From positions 63,935-84,491 of the forward strand of contig DDJS01000075.1 of assembly GCA_002339165.1 (NCBI GenBank): a stretch of 20,557 bases of DNA, given 5' to 3'. This stretch comes from Cellvibrionales bacterium UBA2618 (GTDB lineage Bacteria > Pseudomonadota > Gammaproteobacteria > Pseudomonadales > Porticoccaceae). The notes beneath the pieces were generated by a model. That model did not search any database. It was not told the DNA's origin and worked only from the letters and a program-made list of their open reading frames with translations. Shown here in pieces: positions 15,738 to 20,557 of the stretch (position 1 is its first letter; every line of letters begins with the position of its first letter). Position numbers and translations under genes: made by a program.

Positions 15738-16874
15738 CTATCCACGTTCTGCCATCATAGCGATAAAGCGGTCGAAAAGTGCCGCCGCATCGTGCGGGCC
15801 AGGGCTCGCCTCCGGATGCCCCTGAAAACCAAACGCTGGCTTATCGGTGCGCTCTAGACCCTGTAAGGAGCCGTCAAATAACGACCTATGGGTCACCGCC
15901 AGATTGGCCGGCAAACTCTCTTCATCAACCGCAAAGCCATGATTCTGACTCGTAATCATCACCCGCTGAGCGGCGATATCCTCGACCGGATGATTGGCCC
16001 CGTGATGACCAAATTTCATTTTTATGGTTCTCGCACCCGACGCTAGGGCCAGCAATTGATATCCAAGACAGATCCCAAAAATCGGAGTCCCAGCGGTTAA
16101 AATCTCGCGGATGGCATCGATGGCATAGTCGCACGGTTCGGGATCGCCGGGGCCATTCGACAGAAAAACACCGTCTGGCTGCATCGCCAACACCTCAGTG
16201 GCTGGCGTTTGTGCTGGTACCACCCACAACTCGCAAGACCTGTCGACCAACATTCGTAAGATATTGTGCTTGGCGCCAAAATCGTAAGCCACCACTTTGT
16301 AGCGCGGTGCTTGGCCCTGGCTATAGCCACCCTCAAGGCTCCAACTACCGCTATCCCATGTTGACGCTTTGGCGATCGAAACGTCTTTCGCCAAGTCCAA
16401 CCCCTGCAGACCAGGAAACGCGCACGCCTTTTCAAGCGCAAGCTGGGGATCCACATCGCCGGCCATAATACACCCGCTCTGAGCACCCGACTGCCGCAAC
16501 CGTCGTGTTAAAGCGCGGGTATCTATGTCGGCAATGCCAAGAATATTGTGGTCGCGCAAGTAATCATCTAGAGTCTGTTGACTGCGGAAATTTGACGCCA
16601 ATAGCGGTAGGTCGCGAATCACCAAGCCGGCGGCCCAGATGTTATCAGACTCTCGATCGTCGGGGTTGACCCCCACATTACCAATATGTGGATAGGTGAG
16701 CGTCACAATCTGCCGAGCGTAGGAGGGGTCGGTCAGGATCTCTTGATAACCGGTAAGCGCGGTGTTGAATACCACCTCACCCACGCTATGACCCTCTGCG
16801 CCAATCGCTTTGCCCGAAAAAATCGTTCCATCGGCCAGGGCGAGAATCGCCCCCTTACGGGTCTGGGAATTCAC
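15738..16874 (-). CDS. carA: carbamoyl-phosphate synthase small subunit (glutaminase)
   Basis: Hydrolyses glutamine and passes ammonia to CarB. The 378-aa protein has an N-terminal CarA-specific domain (about 1-150; [32 protein letters not shown]) and a C-terminal class-I glutamine amidotransferase domain (about 190-378). The triad is C269 (FGICLGYQ), H353 and E355 ([10 protein letters not shown]), at the same numbers as in E. coli. The start is a GTG at 16872-16874 with AGGAGG about 4 bases before it. That GTG overlaps the TGA of a possible leader ORF (GTGA). The 275-bp gap upstream has a promoter, that ORF and a terminator hairpin, so attenuation is likely. Confidence 0.98.
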   Translation of the reverse strand: MNSQTRKGAILALADGTIFSGKAIGAEGHSVGEVVFNTALTGYQEILTDPSYARQIVTLTYPHIGNVGVNPDDRESDNIWAAGLVIRDLPLLASNFRSQQTLDDYLRDHNILGIADIDTRALTRRLRQSGAQSGCIMAGDVDPQLALEKACAFPGLQGLDLAKDVSIAKASTWDSGSWSLEGGYSQGQAPRYKVVAYDFGAKHNILRMLVDRSCELWVVPAQTPATEVLAMQPDGVFLSNGPGDPEPCDYAIDAIREILTAGTPIFGICLGYQLLALASGARTIKMKFGHHGANHPVEDIAAQRVMITSQNHGFAVDEESLPANLAVTHRSLFDGSLQGLERTDKPAFGFQGHPEASPGPHDAAALFDRFIAMMAERG

Positions 16875-17020
16875 ACAACCTCCTGGCGATTGAATGGACG
16901 CGCTGCCACTTGCGCAAGATTGAACGGTTTGAGTCCCGCTTTAGCGGCTGAAAACACACCGCCCAGTGTAAAAAAACGAGATGAAACTAGTCGTCTCATC
17001 TCGTTTATAAACCTATTCAC
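16871..17020 (-). CDS. candidate leader peptide of carA
   Basis: A 49-codon frame runs from a GTG at 17020 (in-frame stop just upstream) to a TGA at 16873-16871 that overlaps the carA GTG by the GTGA arrangement. It reads [17 protein letters not shown] and on, with arginines at 3, 9, 10 and 15 near the start. Codons 5-17 lie across the terminator hairpin 16970-17006, so a ribosome translating it would prevent the hairpin from forming. GAGGGG at 17032-17037 is 11 bases before the GTG, which is rather far; an ATG at codon 8 is the other possible start. The layout resembles pyrBI- or arginine-type attenuation, but translation is unproven and I recognise no homologue. Confidence 0.35.
   Translation of the reverse strand: MNRFINEMRRLVSSRFFTLGGVFSAAKAGLKPFNLAQVAARPFNRQEVV
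16970..17006 (-). terminator. intrinsic terminator/attenuator between dapB and carA
   Basis: A perfect 11-bp stem (arms 16974-16984 and 16996-17006, 11-base loop) is followed on the minus strand by seven T (plus-strand A at 16970-16976, partly within the stem). It lies about 145 bp past the dapB stop and 95 bp before carA. It can end the dnaK-dnaJ-dapB transcript. Because a good promoter sits between dapB and this hairpin, it probably also acts as a carA attenuator. Confidence 0.85.
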
Positions 17021-17066
17021 TTGCGTCTTTACCCCTCGCTACCGAACCGGCTGCTGGCGCCAACTT

Positions 17067-17076
17067 TAGACGTCTA
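17067..17076. promoter_or_regulatory. 10-bp palindrome at the carA transcription start
   Basis: TAGACGTCTA is a perfect palindrome lying between the -10 box and the expected start point. Its core AGACGTCT equals the MetJ-box consensus known from enteric bacteria, but MetJ normally needs two or more adjacent boxes and the flanking eight-mers do not match. It could be an operator for some other dimeric regulator, or chance. Confidence 0.3.
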
Positions 17077-17104
17077 TTCTATGCAAACTACCGATTTTTG
17101 TCCA
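17076..17104 (-). promoter_or_regulatory. sigma70-type promoter of carAB-greA
   Basis: On the minus strand TGGACA (17104-17099, five of six to TTGACA) and TAGAAT (17081-17076, five of six to TATAAT) are separated by exactly 17 bases. RNA would start near 17069, giving a leader of about 195 bases before carA. It is 46 bp or more downstream of dapB and points to carA. Confidence 0.65.
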
Positions 17105-17149
17105 ACAGCTTGTGCGATTAATTCACCCGCGCGGGGACCGCGCCATCAG

Positions 17150-17953
17150 TCAGTCGAGCCCGAGAACATCCTGCATGTTGTAAAGCCCCGGTGGCTGTTG
17201 TAACAGCCAATCAGCCGCTCGCAGCGCGCCGCGAGCAAACGCCATACGGCTCGATGAGCGATGAGTAATCTCTACTCGCTCGCCATCTCCAGCAAACAAA
17301 ACCATGTGATCGCCAACAATATCGCCTCCTCGAATGGTTGAAAAACCAATCGTTTGGCGTTGCCGCACGCCGGTTTGGCCCTCTCGTCCATAGACTGCCA
17401 CGCTCTCCAAATCGCGTCCGAGCGCAGTGCTCACGGCGCTGCCAAGCGACAATGCTGTGCCAGAGGGCGCATCGACTTTGTGGCGGTGATGGGCCTCGAT
17501 GATTTCCACATCGACCTCGTCGCCGAGCACCTCGGCGGCCAACGCTGCCAATTTAAAGCACAGATTGACCCCAGTCGAAAAATTAGAAGCCATACACAGC
17601 GGAATCTGCGACGCGGCTTGCGTTACCGCCGCCAATTGCACAACGTCTAAGCCGGTGGTACCAAGCACCACCGGCAATCCCCGCCGTGCACAAGCGGCAA
17701 CGTTGGCAGCGGACGCCGCAGCAGTAGAAAAATCGATCAGTAAATCGACCTCCTCGGTCAGTTCATCGACCGAGCCAACCAGGCAGATTGCATTGCTCCC
17801 CAGACCCGCCAACTCGCCAGCATCGACGCCCATCAAAGAGCTTTGCGGGGATTCGATGGCACCGCCCAATTCAGCATCAGGGGCCTCAAATAGGGCCTCG
17901 ATCAACGATCTACCCATGCGTCCTGCGGCGCCCGTAATAGCGATCTTTCTCAC
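17150..17953 (-). CDS. dapB: 4-hydroxy-tetrahydrodipicolinate reductase
   Basis: Reduces the dihydrodipicolinate precursor with NAD(P)H in the diaminopimelate/lysine pathway, supplying cell-wall DAP. The 267-aa protein (E. coli 273) has the nucleotide-binding GAAGRMGR at 8-15, DFSTAAA near 74-80, GTTG at 98-101, and the catalytic block [16 protein letters not shown] at 153-168 with H155, H156 and K159. The start is a GTG at 17951-17953 with AAAGGGG about 7 bases before it. It lies 51 bp after dnaJ, so it probably shares the dnaK-dnaJ transcript, and it is followed by the carA promoter region. Confidence 0.97.
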   Translation of the reverse strand: MRKIAITGAAGRMGRSLIEALFEAPDAELGGAIESPQSSLMGVDAGELAGLGSNAICLVGSVDELTEEVDLLIDFSTAAASAANVAACARRGLPVVLGTTGLDVVQLAAVTQAASQIPLCMASNFSTGVNLCFKLAALAAEVLGDEVDVEIIEAHHRHKVDAPSGTALSLGSAVSTALGRDLESVAVYGREGQTGVRQRQTIGFSTIRGGDIVGDHMVLFAGDGERVEITHRSSSRMAFARGALRAADWLLQQPPGLYNMQDVLGLD

Positions 17954-18004
17954 TTCAATACCCCTTTCGCTCGATCTACTATGGCTCGAAATAAACTCAC
18001 GACT

Positions 18005-19129
18005 CTAGCCGGTCAGGTTATCAAAAAAGCTCTTCACACCACTAAACCAACTGGAACTGCGTGGCGAGTGTTTACTGCTGCCGGACAGGCTCGCATCAAA
18101 GCTCTTCAACAACTTGGCCTGCTTGGCGGATAAATTGATCGGCGTCTCGACCACTACCCGACACAATAAATCGCCAGGACCGCCACCGCGGACCTGGGTC
18201 ACACCCTTGCCACGCAATCGAAACAGCTTGCCGCTCTGCGTTTCCAGCGGCACCTTGAGTTTGACCTTACCCGACAAGGTCGGAACTTCCAACTCGCCGC
18301 CGAGTGCCGCCTGACTAAAACTGATCGGCACTTCGCAGTGCAGGTTAGCGCCATCGCGCACAAACAGACTGTGTTCGGCGACATTCATCTGCACGTATAA
18401 ATCACCATTGGGTCCGCCCTGAGGCCCGGCTTCACCTTTGCCGGCGAGGCGAATTCGATCGCCGGTATCGACCCCAGCAGGAATTTTAACCGACAGTGTT
18501 TTGCGCTTTTCTACCACTCCCTGCCCGTGGCAGCCACCGCAGGGATCGGTAATCATCTGGCCGCGACCGCGGCATTTGGGGCAGGTCTGCTGCACTGAAA
18601 AGAAACCCTGCTGCATGCGCACTTGGCCCGCGCCTTGACAGGAATTACAGGTGCGAGGCGAGGATCCGGCCCGCGCGCCTGAACCATTGCAGGTCGAACA
18701 GGGGTCCAACGTCGGAATCTCTATCTCGACGGTCTTACCCTTTACCGCATCCTCTAGTTTGAGCTGTAAATCGTAGCGCAGATCGGAACCGCGCGCCGGA
18801 CCACCGCGCCCACCAGAGGTGCCCGAACCTCCGAAAATATCACCGAAAACGTCGCCAAATATATCGCCAAAACCAGCTCCGCCACCGCCACCGCCACCAC
18901 CCTGATTGGGCGAGGCGTGTCCAAAGCGATCAAAATTGGCTTTTTTATCATCGTCGCTGAGTACCTCATAGGCCTCTTGGGCCTCTTTAAACTTGTCCTC
19001 GGACTCCTTATTGTCGGGATTTCGGTCGGGATGGTGCTTCATCGCAACACGGCGGAATGCCTTTTTTATCTCGCTCGCAGAGGCTCCCCTGTCAACGCCC
19101 AAGACATCGTAATAATCGCGCTTTGCCAT
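18005..19129 (-). CDS. dnaJ: chaperone protein DnaJ (Hsp40)
   Basis: Co-chaperone that brings substrates to DnaK and stimulates its ATPase. The 374-aa protein has a J domain (1-70) with the HPD motif at 33-35. A Gly/Phe-rich linker follows, with eight glycines in a row (77-84) and [14 protein letters not shown]. Four CxxCxGxG zinc motifs have cysteines 144/147, 161/164, 183/186 and 197/200. The C-terminal substrate-binding domain contains [20 protein letters not shown]. The frame is open a further 21 codons upstream, but [12 protein letters not shown] at 19129 is the family start, preceded by GGGAAAGAG. It lies 120 bp after dnaK, with two hairpins in the gap. Confidence 0.98.
   Translation of the reverse strand: MAKRDYYDVLGVDRGASASEIKKAFRRVAMKHHPDRNPDNKESEDKFKEAQEAYEVLSDDDKKANFDRFGHASPNQGGGGGGGGAGFGDIFGDVFGDIFGGSGTSGGRGGPARGSDLRYDLQLKLEDAVKGKTVEIEIPTLDPCSTCNGSGARAGSSPRTCNSCQGAGQVRMQQGFFSVQQTCPKCRGRGQMITDPCGGCHGQGVVEKRKTLSVKIPAGVDTGDRIRLAGKGEAGPQGGPNGDLYVQMNVAEHSLFVRDGANLHCEVPISFSQAALGGELEVPTLSGKVKLKVPLETQSGKLFRLRGKGVTQVRGGGPGDLLCRVVVETPINLSAKQAKLLKSFDASLSGSSKHSPRSSSWFSGVKSFFDNLTG
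18879..18902 (-). repeat. short GGTGGC repeat in dnaJ (poly-glycine)
   Basis: The plus strand has three CCGCCA units and near-repeats, encoding the glycine run of DnaJ. It is a possible slippage site; changes of whole units would keep the frame. Confidence 0.5.
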
Positions 19130-19163
19130 ACACTCTTTCCCGCTCATCAGCGTCATTATAAAT

Positions 19164-19218
19164 GGGGTTCTATGACACGAAACCCCCAACAAATAGGCGC
19201 GAACCTAAGTCCGCGCCT
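19164..19218 (-). repeat. two hairpins between dnaK and dnaJ
   Basis: In transcript order, AGGCGCG/CGCGCCT (arms 19195-19201 and 19212-19218, 7 bp, ten-base loop), then GGGGTT/AACCCC (arms 19164-19169 and 19181-19186, 6 bp). After the first the RNA reads AUUUGUU, a poor T run, so at most it is a weak terminator. Such structures could lower dnaJ relative to dnaK or protect the dnaK message end. Confidence 0.5.
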
Positions 19219-19249
19219 TGCTCCCTATCGACTGGTTAACTCACCAACA

Positions 19250-20557
19250 TCATTTACCGTCTTCTTTAACCTCTTCGAATTCGGCATCCATAACATCCTC
19301 GGCACCGTCGCTGGTTGCATCTGCCGCCTGATCCGGCTGACCCTGCTGGCCCTGCTGCTCAGAATAGAGCTTTTGCGCCAGCGCTGACGACGCCTCAGAG
19401 AGCGCCTGAGCAGCGGTGTCGATGGCGTCCTTATCGTCGCCTTGAACCGCTTCTTCAACCGCTTTTATAGCGCTCTGGATAGCAGTTTTCTCATCGTCAC
19501 TGGCCTTATCACCTGCCTCTTCGAGCGTTTTGGCGGCAGCATGGGCAAGACCATCGGCGGCATTTCGCGCCTGCACCAACTCTTCAAAGCGCTTATCTTC
19601 CTCGGCGTTGGCTTCCGCATCGCGCACCATCGCTTCGATCTCATCGTCCGACAAGCCCGACGATGCCTTGATAATGATCGACTGTTCTTTGCCGGTGGCC
19701 TTGTCTTTGGCGCCAACATTCAAGATCCCATTGGCATCGATATCAAAGGTCACTTCGATCTGCGGCATCCCGCGCGGAGCGGCAGGAATGTCCGCCAGAT
19801 CAAATCGACCGAGCGACTTATTCTGCGCCGCCTGTTTGCGCTCACCCTGAACCACGTGAATGGTCACAGCGGTCTGATTGTCGTCAGCAGTCGAAAAGAT
19901 TTGCGACTTTTTAGTCGGGATGGTGGTGTTCTTTTCAATCACTGGCGTGGCCACGCTGCCCATGGTCTCGATACCGAGGCTCAAAGGCGTCACATCCAGT
20001 AACAGTACGTCGGTCACATCGCCGGATAAAACGGCTCCTTGTAACGCCGCACCCACGGCAACGGCCTCGTCGGGATTAACATCCTTGCGCGGTTCTTTAC
20101 CAAAAAACGCGGTGACCTTTTCCTGTACCAGCGGCATGCGTGTCTGTCCGCCGACAAGAATAATTTCGTCTATCTCAGATGCGGATTTGCCAGCATCCGT
20201 CAGAGCGATCTTGAGCGGCTCCAACGAGCGATCTACAAGTTGTTCGACCAAGGCCTCGAGTTTGCTGCGGGTCAGCTTTACTACCAAGTGCTTGGGCCCA
20301 GTCGCATCAGCCGTAATATAGGGCAGATTAACCTCAGTTTGCTGGCTAGACGAAAGCTCGATTTTAGCTTTTTCTGCAGCCTCTTTTAAACGCTGCATCG
20401 CCAGCGGATCGCCGTGTAGATCAATGCTGCTATCCTGCTTAAACTCAGACGACAAGTACTCGATAAGGCGCATGTCAAAGTCTTCGCCGCCGAGGAAGGT
20501 ATCGCCATTGGTAGCCAACACCTCAAATTGTTTTTCGCCATCGACATCGGCAATTTC
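19250..20557 (-). CDS. dnaK: chaperone protein DnaK (Hsp70), 3' part only
   Basis: ATP-dependent Hsp70 chaperone. The frame is open to the right edge, so the window holds the last 435 codons; about 200 N-terminal residues are missing compared with E. coli DnaK (638 aa). Visible are the second half of the ATPase domain ([43 protein letters not shown]), the linker [16 protein letters not shown], the substrate-binding domain ([50 protein letters not shown]), the helical lid, and the conserved acidic tail [15 protein letters not shown]. The GTG at 20521 is internal, not a start. The promoter and any heat-shock signals lie outside the window. Confidence 0.98.
   Translation of the reverse strand, partial: EIADVDGEKQFEVLATNGDTFLGGEDFDMRLIEYLSSEFKQDSSIDLHGDPLAMQRLKEAAEKAKIELSSSQQTEVNLPYITADATGPKHLVVKLTRSKLEALVEQLVDRSLEPLKIALTDAGKSASEIDEIILVGGQTRMPLVQEKVTAFFGKEPRKDVNPDEAVAVGAALQGAVLSGDVTDVLLLDVTPLSLGIETMGSVATPVIEKNTTIPTKKSQIFSTADDNQTAVTIHVVQGERKQAAQNKSLGRFDLADIPAAPRGMPQIEVTFDIDANGILNVGAKDKATGKEQSIIIKASSGLSDDEIEAMVRDAEANAEEDKRFEELVQARNAADGLAHAAAKTLEEAGDKASDDEKTAIQSAIKAVEEAVQGDDKDAIDTAAQALSEASSALAQKLYSEQQGQQGQPDQAADATSDGAEDVMDAEFEEVKEDGK

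Noticed and set aside
19130..19192. 21-codon upstream extension of dnaJ
   Set aside because: It translates one of the intergenic hairpins and does not match DnaJ N-termini; [12 protein letters not shown] is the clear start.
19442..20002. 186-codon plus-strand frame inside dnaK
   Set aside because: Antisense to DnaK. Long frames opposite Hsp70 genes are a known artefact and nothing here supports a gene.

Overview
The window is chromosomal DNA from a gammaproteobacterium. The Ffh, TrmD, RpsP, CarA/CarB, GreA, DapB, DnaJ and DnaK proteins read like those of Escherichia coli and Pseudomonas. The order dnaK-dnaJ-dapB-carA-carB-greA and the block rpsP-rimM-trmD-rplS beside ffh-ypjD-corB are arrangements known from Pseudomonadales-like and marine gammaproteobacteria. 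I cannot name the species. I see no IS element, CRISPR array, tRNA, rRNA or phage gene.

Left part (1-4813, almost all minus strand): an open frame cut by the left edge; an orphan NarL/LuxR-type response regulator with its own terminator; then the translation operon rpsP-rimM-trmD-rplS ending at a strong 13-bp terminator; then ffh. Divergent from ffh on the plus strand are ypjD (CcsA-like membrane protein) and corB (CNNM/CBS transporter-like protein).

Middle (7184-9528): a coupled pair, gamma-carbonic-anhydrase-like protein then a four-cysteine DUF1289 protein; two divergent Nudix hydrolase genes 41 bp apart with overlapping -10 boxes; and grxD (CGFS monothiol glutaredoxin).

Right part: argD and argF on the plus strand meet greA-carB-carA tail to tail. 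Enzymes for acetylornithine, carbamoyl phosphate and citrulline synthesis therefore sit within about 7 kb, and the argF and greA stop codons overlap. Upstream in the same direction as carA come dapB, dnaJ and dnaK (dnaK is cut by the right edge).

The two least ordinary places are non-coding. (1) The 352-bp grxD-argD gap holds a plus-strand stretch that can fold into a long rod followed directly by a textbook intrinsic terminator. This is a candidate small RNA or argD leader. (2) The dapB-carA gap holds a good sigma70-type promoter, a possible 49-codon leader ORF whose stop overlaps the carA start, and an intrinsic terminator inside that ORF. This layout suggests translation-coupled attenuation of carAB. 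Both are read by eye and need folding and comparative tests.
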